From NCBI RefSeq assembly GCF_040361335.1, contig NZ_APNM01000005.1, positions 124,001-188,000 on the forward strand: 64,000 nt of DNA, read 5' to 3'. A program made the translations under genes and the position numbers. Positions 1 through 8,475 of this stretch are shown piece after piece (the first letter of the stretch is position 1; every line of letters starts with the position of its first letter). The stretch comes from APNM01 sp040361335. Lineage in GTDB: Bacteria; Pseudomonadota; Gammaproteobacteria; Nevskiales; Salinisphaeraceae. The notes below the pieces were generated by a model that made no database searches, was not told the DNA's origin, and saw nothing but the letters and a program-made list of their open reading frames with translations.

Positions 1-1
1 C

Positions 2-688
2 GAGCACTTCCTGCCCTGGTTCGCGGCGCGGGGCTTCGAGGCCCACGCCGTGTCCCTGCGCGGGCACGGCGACAGTCCCGGCCGCGAGGGCATCCGCTGG
101 CACCGGATCGCGGATTACGTCGACGACGTGGCCGAGGCCGCCGCGACGCTGGACCGGCCGCCGGTGGTGATCGGCCACTCCATGGGCGGCCTGATCACCC
201 AGAAATACCTGGAGCGGCACCCGGCGCCGGCGGCGGTGCTGCTGGCCACCATCCCCACCCGCGGGGTGCTGCCGTTCGTGACCCGGCTGGGCCTGCACCG
301 GCCGCTGACCCTGGCGTCGAGCCTGCTGCATCTCAGTCCGTACCGGCTGGTCGCCACGCCCGAGCTGTCCACGGCGGCCTTCTTCTCGGAAAGCCTGCCG
401 GAGACGACCCGCCGGGCCTACCACGATCGGTTGGTGGAAGAGTCCTTCCGCATGATCCTGGACGCCGGCGTGCTGGACCTGCCCCGCCCGAAGCGGATCT
501 CGACGCCGATCCTGGTGCTGGGCGCCGACAACGACGCCATCTTTCCGCCGCACGAGATGCGCGCCACCGCCCGCGCCTACGGCGCCGAGTGCGAGATCCT
601 GGCGGACACCGCCCACGACGTGATGCTGGAGCCCCGCTGGGAGGCGGGTGCCGAACGCATCGCGACCTGGCTGCAAGGATACCGCTGA
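2..688 (+). CDS. alpha/beta hydrolase, 5' end cut off by the window
   Basis: This is the C-terminal part of an alpha/beta-fold hydrolase. The frame is open from the first base, so the true start lies upstream; a GTG at base 50 is internal. HGDS near the oxyanion region, the nucleophile elbow GHSMGG at bases 172-189, an acid-loop LGADNDAIFPP and a final AHDVMLEP histidine region give a full Ser-Asp-His set. These lipase/esterase-like enzymes (Hydrolase_4/monoglyceride-lipase type) act on small esters or lipids, but the substrate cannot be read from sequence. The next gene, rlmI, begins 52 bp downstream on the same strand. Confidence 0.85.
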   Translation, partial: EHFLPWFAARGFEAHAVSLRGHGDSPGREGIRWHRIADYVDDVAEAAATLDRPPVVIGHSMGGLITQKYLERHPAPAAVLLATIPTRGVLPFVTRLGLHRPLTLASSLLHLSPYRLVATPELSTAAFFSESLPETTRRAYHDRLVEESFRMILDAGVLDLPRPKRISTPILVLGADNDAIFPPHEMRATARAYGAECEILADTAHDVMLEPRWEAGAERIATWLQGYR

Positions 689-740
689 CGCGTCACGGCC
701 ACGGTGAGAGAATGGCGCGCCCCACCCGACCGCATGCGCT

Positions 741-1955
741 ATGACCGACGCCACCGATACCGACCGCCGTCCCCGTATCCGTCTCCGGCCCGGCCGCCAT
801 AAGCGCGCCGCCGCCGGCCACCCCTGGGTGTTCTCCAACGAGATCGAGATGGATGCCGCGGCCCGCGCCCTGCCGGCGGGCGGCATCGTCGACCTCCTGA
901 GGGCGGACGGCGGCGCGCTGGCCACGGCCTATTTCAATCCGCACACCCTGATCGCCGCGCGCATCCTGGCCGAGGAGACCGGCGTGCCGGTGGACGCGGA
1001 TTTCCTGGCCGCGCGCCTGCACTCGGCCTTGGCGTTGCGCGAGACCCTGTTCGATACCCCGCACTACCGGCTGGTGCACGCCGAGGCCGACGGCCTGCCG
1101 GGACTGATCGTCGACCGCTACGGCGACACCGTCGTGCTCCAGGCCAACACCGCCGGCATGCAGTCACTGACCGACATGCTCGTCGCCACCCTGGAACAGG
1201 TGCTTCCGGGCATCAAGATCGTGCTCAAGAACGACGCCCCGGCGCGGCGGCTGGAGGGGCTCGACGACGACGTGCGCGTGCTGCGCGGCGAGCCGGCCTC
1301 GCCCCTGCCCCTGGTGGAGAACGGCCTAACCTTCTACGCCGACCCGCTGTCCGGCCAGAAGACCGGCTGGTTCTACGATCACCGCGCCAATCGGGCGTAC
1401 GCGGCCGCCCTGGCGCGACGGCTGAACGGTCCCCGCGTGCTGGATTGCTACGCCTATGCCGGCGGCTTCGCGGTGGCTTGCGCCGCGGCGGGCGCGGCCG
1501 AGGTCCTGGCCGTCGACCGCTCCGAGGCGGCCCTCGCGCTCGCCGAGCGAGCGGCCGCCGCCAACGATGTCGGCGACCGCTGCCGCTTCCGGCGCGGCGA
1601 GGCCTTCGCCACCCTCACCGAGCTGACCGAGGCCGGCACGCAGTTCGACCTCGTGATCGCCGATCCGCCGGCCTTCGCGAAGGCGCGGCGCGATATCAAG
1701 CCGGCGCTCAAGGGCTATCGCAAGCTGACCCGCCTGGCGGCGGCCGCCGTGGCGCCGGGCGGCTTCCTGATATTGGCGTCCTGCAGCCATCACGTGGACG
1801 GCAACGCCCTGCTGGAGGCCGCGGGCCGCGGCCTGCGCGACGCCGGCCGCGCGGCGCGCGTGCTGCGCCGCGCCGGCGCCGACGCCGACCACCCGGTACA
1901 TCCGCGGTTGCCCGAGAGCGCCTACCTGAAGACACTTGTGATACAACTCGATTAA
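741..1955 (+). CDS. rlmI: 23S rRNA (cytosine-C5) methyltransferase RlmI-type
   Basis: This class I SAM-dependent methyltransferase has an N-terminal PUA-like RNA-binding region (residues ~10-90, with HPWVFSNEI) and a Rossmann domain. The SAM-binding segment is CYAYAGGFAVA (~residue 236), motif IV is IADPPAFAK (~308), and a late SCSHH motif holds the probable catalytic cysteine. At 404 aa it matches the E. coli RlmI length (~396), which makes m5C1962 in 23S rRNA. The RlmK half of RlmKL-like enzymes is a less likely alternative. It stands alone, 45 bp before the alcohol dehydrogenase family gene. Confidence 0.88.
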   Translation: MTDATDTDRRPRIRLRPGRHKRAAAGHPWVFSNEIEMDAAARALPAGGIVDLLRADGGALATAYFNPHTLIAARILAEETGVPVDADFLAARLHSALALRETLFDTPHYRLVHAEADGLPGLIVDRYGDTVVLQANTAGMQSLTDMLVATLEQVLPGIKIVLKNDAPARRLEGLDDDVRVLRGEPASPLPLVENGLTFYADPLSGQKTGWFYDHRANRAYAAALARRLNGPRVLDCYAYAGGFAVACAAAGAAEVLAVDRSEAALALAERAAAANDVGDRCRFRRGEAFATLTELTEAGTQFDLVIADPPAFAKARRDIKPALKGYRKLTRLAAAAVAPGGFLILASCSHHVDGNALLEAAGRGLRDAGRAARVLRRAGADADHPVHPRLPESAYLKTLVIQLD

Positions 1956-2000
1956 ACCCGAACCGGAGCATCACCGGCACCCGCGACCGGGAGGATATCC

Positions 2001-3308
2001 ATGAGCTGCTGCCATCACTACGAGTTCGTCGAGGGCGGCGACAACGCCTTCACCGTCGACGCCTCCACCCTGACCTTCGGCCGCGGCTGCCTGCGCGAGG
2101 CCGGCGACCGCGCGGCCGCCCTGGGCATGCGCCGGGTGGCCCTGTTCACCGACCCGCACCTGGCGGCCCTGCCCCATGTCGAGACCGTGCGGGAATCGCT
2201 CCGCAAGGCGGGTCTCGACGTGGTGGTCTACGACGAGGTCCGGGTGGAACCCACCGACGGCTCGTTCCGGAACGCCGCGCGCTTCGCCCGCGAAGCGCGG
2301 CCCGACGGCTACGTCTCGGTCGGCGGCGGCTCGGTGATCGATACCTGCAAGGCGGCCAACCTCTACGCCAGCCATCCCGCGGACTTCCTGACCTACGTGA
2401 ACGCGCCCATCGGCGACGGCGCCCCCGTGCCGGGGCCGCTCGCCCCGCACATCGCCTGCCCCACCACCAGTGGCACGGGCAGCGAGTGCACCGGCATCAC
2501 CATCTTCGATTTCGAATCGATGCGGGCCAAGACCGGCATCGCCTCGCGCGCGCTGCGTCCGAGCCAGGCCCTGGTGGACCCCGAGGTCACCGCCACCCTG
2601 CCGGGCGCGGTGGTGGCGGCCAGCGGCTTCGACGTGCTCTCGCACGCCCTGGAGTCCTACACCGCCCGGCCCTACACCCGACGCCCGGCGCCGGACAACT
2701 TCGCCCAGCGTCCCATGAGCCAGGGCGCCAACCCCTGGAGCGACCTCGGCTGCGCCGAGGCCCTGCGCCTGACCGGCGAGTACCTGGTGCGGGCGGTGCG
2801 CGACGCGGCGGACGCCGAGGCCCGCGAACAGATGATGTGGGCGGCGACCCTGGCGGGCATCGCGTTCGGCAACGCGGGCGTGCACGCCCCGCACGGCATG
2901 TCCTACGCGGTCGCCGGCCTGGTGCGCGATTACATGCCGCCCGGCTACGACGCCGACCACGCGATGGTGCCGCACGGCATGTCGGTGATCGTCAACGCCC
3001 CCGCCGTGTTCCGGCACCTCGCCGCGCAGGCGCCCGAGCGCCACCTGGACGGTGCCCGCTGGCTGGGCGCCGATGCCGCCGGCGCGACCCCCGCCGACGC
3101 CGGCGAGGTCCTGGCCAAGCGCCTGATCGGCATGATGCGCGAGACGGACATGCCCAACGGGCTGTCCGGCGTCGGCTACGGCGAGGCCGACATCGCCGCG
3201 CTCACCAAGGGCGCCTACCCCCAGCAGCGGCTGCTCAAGAACGCGCCGGTGGACATCACCGAAGACCTCCTCGGCGAGCTGTTCACCGACGCCGTCCAAT
3301 ATTGGTAA
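2001..3308 (+). CDS. hydroxyacid-oxoacid transhydrogenase (iron-containing ADH family)
   Basis: This 435-aa group III (iron-type) alcohol dehydrogenase matches the ADHFE1/HOT subfamily. That subfamily interconverts 4-hydroxybutyrate and 2-oxoglutarate with succinate semialdehyde and 2-hydroxyglutarate. Visible are the dinucleotide loop VGGGSVIDTCKA (~residue 107), metal-ligand regions LVDPEV, FDVLSHALESY and HAPHGMSYAV, and the HOT-like insert RPMSQGANPWSDL that short-chain iron-ADHs lack. A GGGAGG Shine-Dalgarno precedes the ATG. The family role suggests a link to the succinate-semialdehyde dehydrogenase at 17.3 kb, but the two are not adjacent, so that link is inference. Confidence 0.82.
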   Translation: MSCCHHYEFVEGGDNAFTVDASTLTFGRGCLREAGDRAAALGMRRVALFTDPHLAALPHVETVRESLRKAGLDVVVYDEVRVEPTDGSFRNAARFAREARPDGYVSVGGGSVIDTCKAANLYASHPADFLTYVNAPIGDGAPVPGPLAPHIACPTTSGTGSECTGITIFDFESMRAKTGIASRALRPSQALVDPEVTATLPGAVVAASGFDVLSHALESYTARPYTRRPAPDNFAQRPMSQGANPWSDLGCAEALRLTGEYLVRAVRDAADAEAREQMMWAATLAGIAFGNAGVHAPHGMSYAVAGLVRDYMPPGYDADHAMVPHGMSVIVNAPAVFRHLAAQAPERHLDGARWLGADAAGATPADAGEVLAKRLIGMMRETDMPNGLSGVGYGEADIAALTKGAYPQQRLLKNAPVDITEDLLGELFTDAVQYW

Positions 3309-3316
3309 AGAGAAAT

Positions 3317-3456
3317 GAACCACAGAGGCACAGAGACACAGAGGCAAGAGCCACAAAGAATAAAAATAATTTTTCCTCTTAATCTTCGTGCTATTTCTTG
3401 CATTTTCTAGTTATTTATATATTTCTTTTCTCTGTGTCTCTGTGTCTCTGTGGTTA
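3317..3456. repeat. inverted-repeat element A (ACCACAGAG family)
   Basis: The left arm (3317-3344) begins GAACCACAGAGGCACAGAG and contains no T. The right arm (3430-3455) is its near-perfect reverse complement and ends CTCTGTGGTT. The ~85-bp spacer is AT-rich, unlike the rest of the window. The element fills the gap between the transhydrogenase and the thioesterase, which run in the same direction, and its right arm ends 7 bp before the thioesterase ATG. It is one of five members of this family here. Confidence 0.9.
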
Positions 3457-3461
3457 GTAAT

Positions 3462-3899
3462 ATGAAAGACGAAATTCCGAGTCGGGCCGACTACCGGCAC
3501 TTCGTGCCCATCACCACGCGCTGGGCGGACAACGATGTCTACGGGCACGTCAACAATGTCACCTACTACGCCTACTTCGACACCGCCGCCAACCGCTACC
3601 TGATCGACGCCGGCGGCCTCGACATCCACGCGGATCCCGTGTTCGGCATCGTGGTCGAATCCCAGTGCCGGTACCACGCCGCGGTGGCCTTTCCCGAGGC
3701 GCTGGAGGCGGGCGTGCGCGTCGACCGCCTGGGCAACCGCGCCGTCACCTATGGCATCGGCATCTTCCGCGAGGGCGAGGACACCGCCGCGGCCCACGGC
3801 CACTTCGTGCACGTCTTCGTGGAACGCGACAGCCGCCGGCCGACCCCCATCCCCGACAAGATCCGCCGGGCGCTGGAAGCGATCCGTGTGGATGTCTAG
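3462..3899 (+). CDS. acyl-CoA thioesterase, 4HBT hotdog fold
   Basis: This 145-aa single-domain hotdog protein has the YbgC/4-hydroxybenzoyl-CoA thioesterase signature WADNDVYGHVNNVTYYAYFD (~residues 20-39), including the conserved Asp. Family members hydrolyse acyl-CoA thioesters in the cytoplasm; the acyl group here is unknown. An in-frame GTG at 3450 lies inside the right arm of repeat A, so the ATG at 3462 is preferred. No strong Shine-Dalgarno is visible because the repeat arm occupies that position. The gene is boxed in by repeat elements A and B. Confidence 0.85.
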   Translation: MKDEIPSRADYRHFVPITTRWADNDVYGHVNNVTYYAYFDTAANRYLIDAGGLDIHADPVFGIVVESQCRYHAAVAFPEALEAGVRVDRLGNRAVTYGIGIFREGEDTAAAHGHFVHVFVERDSRRPTPIPDKIRRALEAIRVDV

Positions 3900-3909
3900 A
3901 ACTCAAGAC

Positions 3910-4066
3910 TAACCACAGAGGCACAGAGGACACAGAGAAAAGGAATTCAACATAATCATGAAAAGACAAAGAGACCGGGGGTAAAAGGGCAAAGCGCTGC
4001 GTATTACCAAGCCCTTTCATGGCTTTCATCTTCAAACCTCTGTGTTCTCCGTGTCTCTGTGGTTAA
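3910..4066. repeat. inverted-repeat element B (ACCACAGAG family)
   Basis: The left arm (3910-3937) starts TAACCACAGAGGCACAGAG. The right arm (4037-4066) is the reverse complement, with ACGGAG and AACACAGAGG word variants. The spacer is ~98 bp, AT-rich and has no gene. The right arm overlaps the 3' end of the Y-family polymerase: the polymerase stop codon (TAA on the minus strand, 4063-4065) lies inside the arm. Confidence 0.9.
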
Positions 4067-5286
4067 TCTTCAACAACCGGGTCAGGAATCCGGGTGAAGG
4101 CGATGCGCATGGGGGCCGCGTCCATGGCCCCGTGGGCGCCGCCGAGGTAGACCGCCTGCTTGCCGAAGCGGCCGTTGAGGGCGTCCACCGCGGCATTCAG
4201 GCGGCTGCGCTGGCGACCGTCGCCGAACAGATCCAGCGACCGGCCGCGCGCCGCGCTCAGGTGGGTCAGGGTCACGCCGACCTTGAGCAGACCGGCCCGG
4301 CGGCGCGGACGATCGTCCCACAGCGCCCGCAGGACCCGCGACAGGGCCAGGGTGTCGTCGCTGGCGTCCAGGCGCCGCTTGCCGTGCCAGCGGCGGCCGT
4401 CGACATAGCCCAGATCCAGTGTCATCCCGCCGGCGACCAGACCCTGGCCGCGCAGCCGCCAGGCCGCCTTCTGCAGCAGCCGATGGGCGACGCGCACCGC
4501 GAGCGCGTCGCGGCGCATGTCCGGCGGCAGCACGTGCGAATGACCGACGGTGGCGCGCGCCGACGGCCGCTCGAACGAGGGCGCGCCGCGCAGCGCCGCG
4601 TGCATGCGCTCGCCGCCGACGCCGCCCCAGATCGCCGCCAGCTCCGCCGGGCCGGCCGCGCACAGGGTCCGCACATCGCGGATGCCGGCCGCCCGCAGCC
4701 GGGCCAGCATGCGCGGCCCCACGCCGTGCAGCTCGCCCAGTTCCAGGCGGTACAGGGCGTCGGGCAGGTCCGCCGCCTCCAGCACGGTGATGCCGTCCGG
4801 TTTGTCCATCTTGGAGGCGGTCTTGGCCAGGAAACGGTTGGGCGCGATGCCGATCGAGCAGGTCACCGCCGCCTTTCGCCGCACGGCCGCCTTGATCGCG
4901 GCGGCGACCCCCTCGGCCCGGTCCCGCTGCCGCCAGGTGCCGGTGAGACGGCACGCCACCTCGTCGATGGAGGCGACCTCGTCGATCGGGATGCAGCTCT
5001 CGATGGCGCGCAGGAGCTTGTGATGATAAGCGATGTAGACCTCGTGCCGGGCCTGGACGAAGGCGATGTCCGGGCACAGGCGGCGGGCTTCCGCCACGCC
5101 CGTGCCGGTCTTCACGCCGAAGGCCTTGGCCTCGTAGCTGGCGGCGATACAGCAGGTCGTGTCCGCCTGCAGCGGCACCACCGCCACCGGCCGGCCGGCC
5201 AGGTTGTCCGGATCCTCCGCCTGCTCCACCGAGGCGAAGAAGGAATCGAAATCCACGAACAGGGCGTTGAGGATCATCGGCGGCAT
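4063..5286 (-). CDS. Y-family translesion DNA polymerase (DinB-like)
   Basis: This 407-aa Y-family polymerase performs error-prone synthesis past DNA lesions. The N-terminal FVDFDSFFASVEQ and later ASIDEVA supply the metal-binding Asp/Asp-Glu of the palm, followed by IGIAPNRFLAKTASKMDKP and a helix-hairpin-helix region (LHGVGPRMLARLRAAGI). A little-finger-like C-terminus follows. It is longer than E. coli DinB (351 aa), and motif III lacks the usual aromatic/FLD context, so it is a divergent branch. The reading frame is open upstream to 5499, but the ATG at 5286 (or 5277) fits the domain start and leaves a LexA-type box 33 bp upstream. It is convergent with the thioesterase; its stop codon is inside repeat B. 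Confidence 0.85.
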   Translation of the reverse strand: MPPMILNALFVDFDSFFASVEQAEDPDNLAGRPVAVVPLQADTTCCIAASYEAKAFGVKTGTGVAEARRLCPDIAFVQARHEVYIAYHHKLLRAIESCIPIDEVASIDEVACRLTGTWRQRDRAEGVAAAIKAAVRRKAAVTCSIGIAPNRFLAKTASKMDKPDGITVLEAADLPDALYRLELGELHGVGPRMLARLRAAGIRDVRTLCAAGPAELAAIWGGVGGERMHAALRGAPSFERPSARATVGHSHVLPPDMRRDALAVRVAHRLLQKAAWRLRGQGLVAGGMTLDLGYVDGRRWHGKRRLDASDDTLALSRVLRALWDDRPRRRAGLLKVGVTLTHLSAARGRSLDLFGDGRQRSRLNAAVDALNGRFGKQAVYLGGAHGAMDAAPMRIAFTRIPDPVVED

Positions 5287-5318
5287 TCCTCCCGCGGCCC
5301 GGACCGGGCACGGCATGA

Positions 5319-5334
5319 CTGTATTTTTATACAG
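5319..5334 (-). promoter_or_regulatory. LexA-type SOS box upstream of the Y-family polymerase
   Basis: The 16-mer CTGTATTTTTATACAG matches the gammaproteobacterial LexA operator pattern CTGT-N8-ACAG with an AT-rich centre. It stands out in very GC-rich DNA and lies 33 bp upstream of the polymerase start. This predicts repression by LexA and induction by DNA damage. It could also affect the divergent DUF374 gene, 90 bp away. Confidence 0.85.
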
Positions 5335-5423
5335 TTTGCGTGGGCGCGCGATCTCGGTCAATCTGCGCGTCCGGCACCCGGCCCCGTATGGACGGGGCCG
5401 AACCGCGAGGGATCGAGGAAACG

Positions 5424-6092
5424 ATGTTGCGCCGGCACGTCCTGCCGTACCTGATCTGGCTGGTCTACCGCCTGTGGTCGCTGTCCTGGCGATCGGCATC
5501 GGTGGAGCACCCGAGCGTGGCCAGCGCCCGCCGCGAGGGGCGGCCGTGCATCTACGCCCACTGGCACGGCGACGAGCTCGCCATACTGCGCCTGGTCGGC
5601 CCCTACCGGATCGCCACCATGACCTCCACCAGCCGCGACGGGCAGGTCATGGACCGGGTGCTGCGGCTGCTCGGCGGCACCAGTTGCCGCGGCAGTTCCT
5701 CGCGCGGCGGCATGGGCGCGCTCAAGGGCCTGGTGCGGCTATGCCGGAACGGCCACAACGCCTCCCTGGCGGTCGACGGTCCGCGCGGGCCGCTGCACGA
5801 GGTCAAGCCCGGCGTGTTCCAGCTCGCGCGTCTGGCTGGCGGCGTGGTGGTGCCGGTGGGCGTCGCCGCCAGCGCCGCCCACGTCTTCCACAAGTCCTGG
5901 AACAAGGCGCAGTTCCCCTGGCCCTGCGCCCGGGTCGTGACCGTCTTCGGCCCGGCGATGGAGCCGGCCGAACGCTGCGTCGAGAACGGCTACGACGAGG
6001 CGGCCCGCGAGCTGGCGGACGCCATCCATGCCGCGAGCGCCGACGCCCGCCGCAGCCTCGGCGAGCATGCCGTTCCGCGGGCCGGCGACTGA
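5424..6092 (+). CDS. DUF374 lysophospholipid-acyltransferase-like protein
   Basis: This 222-aa protein has the DUF374/LPLAT pattern: HWHGDELA (~residue 47), SRDGQVMDRVLRLLG, RGSSSRGGMGALKGL and VDGPRGPLHEVKPGVFQLA. A hydrophobic N-terminus (LPYLIWLVYRLW) suggests membrane association. Homologues are assigned to acyl transfer onto lipid or lipid A-like acceptors, though few are tested. The ATG at 5424 follows a GAGGAA ribosome site; the longer frame from 5340 would run through the SOS-box region. It is divergent from the polymerase and convergent with the next gene, 5 bp away. Confidence 0.8.
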   Translation: MLRRHVLPYLIWLVYRLWSLSWRSASVEHPSVASARREGRPCIYAHWHGDELAILRLVGPYRIATMTSTSRDGQVMDRVLRLLGGTSCRGSSSRGGMGALKGLVRLCRNGHNASLAVDGPRGPLHEVKPGVFQLARLAGGVVVPVGVAASAAHVFHKSWNKAQFPWPCARVVTVFGPAMEPAERCVENGYDEAARELADAIHAASADARRSLGEHAVPRAGD

Positions 6093-6097
6093 CCCTC

Positions 6098-7096
6098 TCA
6101 ACGCGCCGCCAGGTAGCGCTCCCCGAACAACATCTCGAGCTGCAGGGACAAGCCCGGCTCCGCTCGGAAACCCTCCTGGCGCTGCCAGATCACGTCGGGC
6201 ACCACCGACAGGAACATCCAGTCCTGATGCACGCGGCGCCGGAAGCGCACGCCCACGCGGTAGCGTTCGCTGCGCAGCACCGGGCGGCTGACCGCTTCCA
6301 TGCCGATCTCGTAGGCCAGGGAATTGCGGGCATCCAGGATCTGATACAGGGCGACGCCGTGACCCAGGGTCCACTCGTCGGTCTCGTCCAGCCAGCGGTA
6401 GCGCGTGCTGGCGCGCAGGGCGAAGCGCTCGTCCAGGCGCCGGTCGAGATCGACCTCCGCGGTCTGGCCGGCGCCGTCCGCGTCGAACCAGTAAAGGGTC
6501 TCCTTGAAACGCAGCCGCCAATCGCCCAGCGACCAGGCACGACGCGCGCGGGCGCGCGCGAACGCTTCCGGCGGCGTGCGCACCTTGATGCCGGCGTCCG
6601 TGCTGAGCTGGAAACCCGCGGTTTCCGTGAAGACCCGCCGCAGGCCGGCGAACAGCCCCGAGGCATCGTCGTCCTCGCCCTCGCGGCGTGCGTTGGCCGG
6701 GCCGTCGCTGCGGGGATCGAGCTCGGCGGCCGCGCTTTCCAGCAGGAGCTTGAAGCGGTGCTCGGTACGCGGCAGGTCGACTTTCACGCGGAAGTCGGCG
6801 CCCGTCTCGTTGTCGCCGGCCTCCGCGAACTGCTGCTCCAGCTCGATCTCGACATAGCTGCCCGAGACCTCGTCGTAGACATCGCTGGAGCCGAAATAGC
6901 TGTCGATCTGGCGGGACAAGTTGCCCACGCGCCGCGAGAACCAGGCGTGCGGCGCGTTCAGATAGTCGAGGTAACCGCTGCCGGGGTCCGCGGGCGACGC
7001 TTCCGGCGCGGCCGCATCCTCGGCGCCGGCCGCCAGGAACGGCAGCCAGGCGGCGACAAGCGCCAGTGCGGTGCGACGGATCGATCCCCCGTTCAT
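6098..7096 (-). CDS. secreted, probably outer-membrane protein of unknown function
   Basis: This 332-aa protein has a signal peptide (cleavage near AAGAEDAAA, residue ~24). From ~residue 60 on it shows alternating charged/aromatic stretches such as YVEIELEQQF, FRVKVDLPR, LRFKETLYWFDAD and YRVGVRFRRRV, which are typical of outer-membrane beta-strands. The last strand LEMLFGERYLAAR lacks a classical terminal Phe. No named domain is recognised. The gene shares a 5-bp gap with the convergent acyltransferase. Confidence 0.7.
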   Translation of the reverse strand: MNGGSIRRTALALVAAWLPFLAAGAEDAAAPEASPADPGSGYLDYLNAPHAWFSRRVGNLSRQIDSYFGSSDVYDEVSGSYVEIELEQQFAEAGDNETGADFRVKVDLPRTEHRFKLLLESAAAELDPRSDGPANARREGEDDDASGLFAGLRRVFTETAGFQLSTDAGIKVRTPPEAFARARARRAWSLGDWRLRFKETLYWFDADGAGQTAEVDLDRRLDERFALRASTRYRWLDETDEWTLGHGVALYQILDARNSLAYEIGMEAVSRPVLRSERYRVGVRFRRRVHQDWMFLSVVPDVIWQRQEGFRAEPGLSLQLEMLFGERYLAAR

Positions 7097-7133
7097 CCCT
7101 CCGTCATAACCGCTCGCCCGCCGCGGGGCAAGC

Positions 7134-7165
7134 GGCGGCCGCCCGCGGCGCCGCGGGCGGCCGCC
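7134..7165. terminator. perfect 32-bp GC palindrome after the DUF2834-like gene
   Basis: Two 16-bp arms, GGCGGCCGCCCGCGGC and its exact complement, meet with no spacer. It lies 12 bp after the stop of the minus-strand small membrane gene and before the start of nothing on the plus strand. There is no T-run, so it is a strong cruciform or hairpin rather than a classical intrinsic terminator. Confidence 0.5.
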
Positions 7166-7177
7166 TGCCGGGTCGCG

Positions 7178-7501
7178 TCAGACCGTGCCGGCCGCGAGAC
7201 CTTCGGCACCGCGCTCGCGGCGCAGCAGCAGGTAGAGCAGCGGTCCGATGGAGCCGCCCACCAGCGTGAGCCCGACATAAGGCCAGGGGTTCGCGCCGCG
7301 CCGGCGGGCATCCGCCACCAGCCAGACCAGGATCAACCCGCAGGCGATGGCCAGGTCGGCCAGGATCTGGATCGCGCCCCAGTCCGCGAGCCCCGCCCGC
7401 CAGATGCCCAGGTAGCCCACCTGGAACATCGCGTACGCGGACAGCGCCGCGAAATCGAGCAACACCAGGGCCACCAGCAGTTTCTTCCAGTCAAACGTCA
7501 T
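7178..7501 (-). CDS. small membrane protein, DUF2834-like
   Basis: This 107-aa protein has three hydrophobic segments (KLLVALVLLDFAALSAYAMF, ILADLAIACGLILVWLV and PYVGLTLVGGSIGPLLYLL). It ends in the WPYVGLTLVGGSIGPLLYLL-RRE pattern I associate with DUF2834. The DARRRG loop between helices 2 and 3 fits too. The frame continues upstream to 7657, but the ATG at 7501 has a GGAGACGG ribosome site and starts at the first helix. Function is unknown. Confidence 0.7.
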   Translation of the reverse strand: MTFDWKKLLVALVLLDFAALSAYAMFQVGYLGIWRAGLADWGAIQILADLAIACGLILVWLVADARRRGANPWPYVGLTLVGGSIGPLLYLLLRRERGAEGLAAGTV

Positions 7502-7641
7502 GTCCGTCTCCTTGCGTCGTGTCGCGGCCTCCATGTTCCGGGCCGGCGGCGGCGCGGCAATTACCCCGGACGTAATTGCCGGACGTACACTCCCCGCTAG
7601 GCTATTGTCGACGGCGTCACAGGGAGGACCGGAGAGCCGCG

Positions 7642-8475
7642 ATGACCGCGACCACATGGCAATGCCCCGACGGCGGCCGGCTGCAGGGCGATGTATTCGA
7701 GGCGGACGTACCCCTCGCGCGGGCGGTGCTGGCGCCGGGCATGGGCATCCCGCGCGGCTTCTACCGGCGCTTCGCGGCCTATCTGGCCGGACGCGGCATC
7801 GCCACCGTCACCTTCGATTACGGCGATCGCCCCGGGACCCGCATGTCCGACTGGGGTCGCCGCGACCTGGAAACGGTGCTCGCGGCCCAGCCCGCGGACC
7901 TACCCCTGTTCCTGGTCGGCCATAGCTGCGGCGGCCAGCTCGCGGGCCTGGCGCCGAGCGCGCGCCGCCTGTCCGGCCTCGTGCTGGTCGCGGCCCAGAG
8001 CGGCCACTGGCGGCACTGGCACGGCCGCGGCCGGCTCGGCATGTGGCTTCTGTGGCACGTCCTGATCCCCCTGCTGGCACACGGGCGGCGCTTCCCCGCG
8101 CGGCGCCTGGGGATGTTCGGCCGGGACGTGCCGGCGGGCGTGGCGCGGCAATGGGCGCAGTGGGGCCGACGGCGGCGCTACCTGTTCGAGCCCTCGCCGG
8201 GGCTGGATACGGCGCTCTACCGCGAGCTCGCGGTGCCGGCGCTGGCCTACGGCTTCGCCGACGACGGCTATGCCCCGGCGCCCGCGATCGACGCCCTGCT
8301 TGCCGAGTATCCGCGATTGACCGTCGAGCGACGGCAGGTGACGCCGGCCGACGCCGGGCTCGACGCCATCGGCCACATGGGATTTTTCCGCGAGGGCGCA
8401 CGGGAAGCCCTGTGGCAACCGACCGCGGACTGGCTCCTGACCGCCGCGCGAGAAACGGAGAGTCGGCATGGCTAG
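7642..8475 (+). CDS. alpha/beta hydrolase family protein
   Basis: This 277-aa serine hydrolase has the elbow GHSCGGQLAG (~residue 92) and N-terminal LAPGMGIPRGFYRRFAAYLA, typical of the COG4757-type predicted hydrolases. The acid is in FADDGYAPAP (~205) and the His in AIGHMGFF (~245). The ATG at 7642 is chosen because homology starts there; upstream is an AT-poor leader with a GGAGAG site. It overlaps the following regulator by 8 bp, so the two are probably translationally coupled. The substrate is unknown. Confidence 0.8.
   Translation: MTATTWQCPDGGRLQGDVFEADVPLARAVLAPGMGIPRGFYRRFAAYLAGRGIATVTFDYGDRPGTRMSDWGRRDLETVLAAQPADLPLFLVGHSCGGQLAGLAPSARRLSGLVLVAAQSGHWRHWHGRGRLGMWLLWHVLIPLLAHGRRFPARRLGMFGRDVPAGVARQWAQWGRRRRYLFEPSPGLDTALYRELAVPALAYGFADDGYAPAPAIDALLAEYPRLTVERRQVTPADAGLDAIGHMGFFREGAREALWQPTADWLLTAARETESRHG

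Noticed and set aside
5287..5499. An N-terminal extension of the Y-family polymerase to 5499
   Set aside because: It would run through the LexA box and the divergent promoter region and adds no domain; FVDFDSFF starts just after the ATG at 5286.
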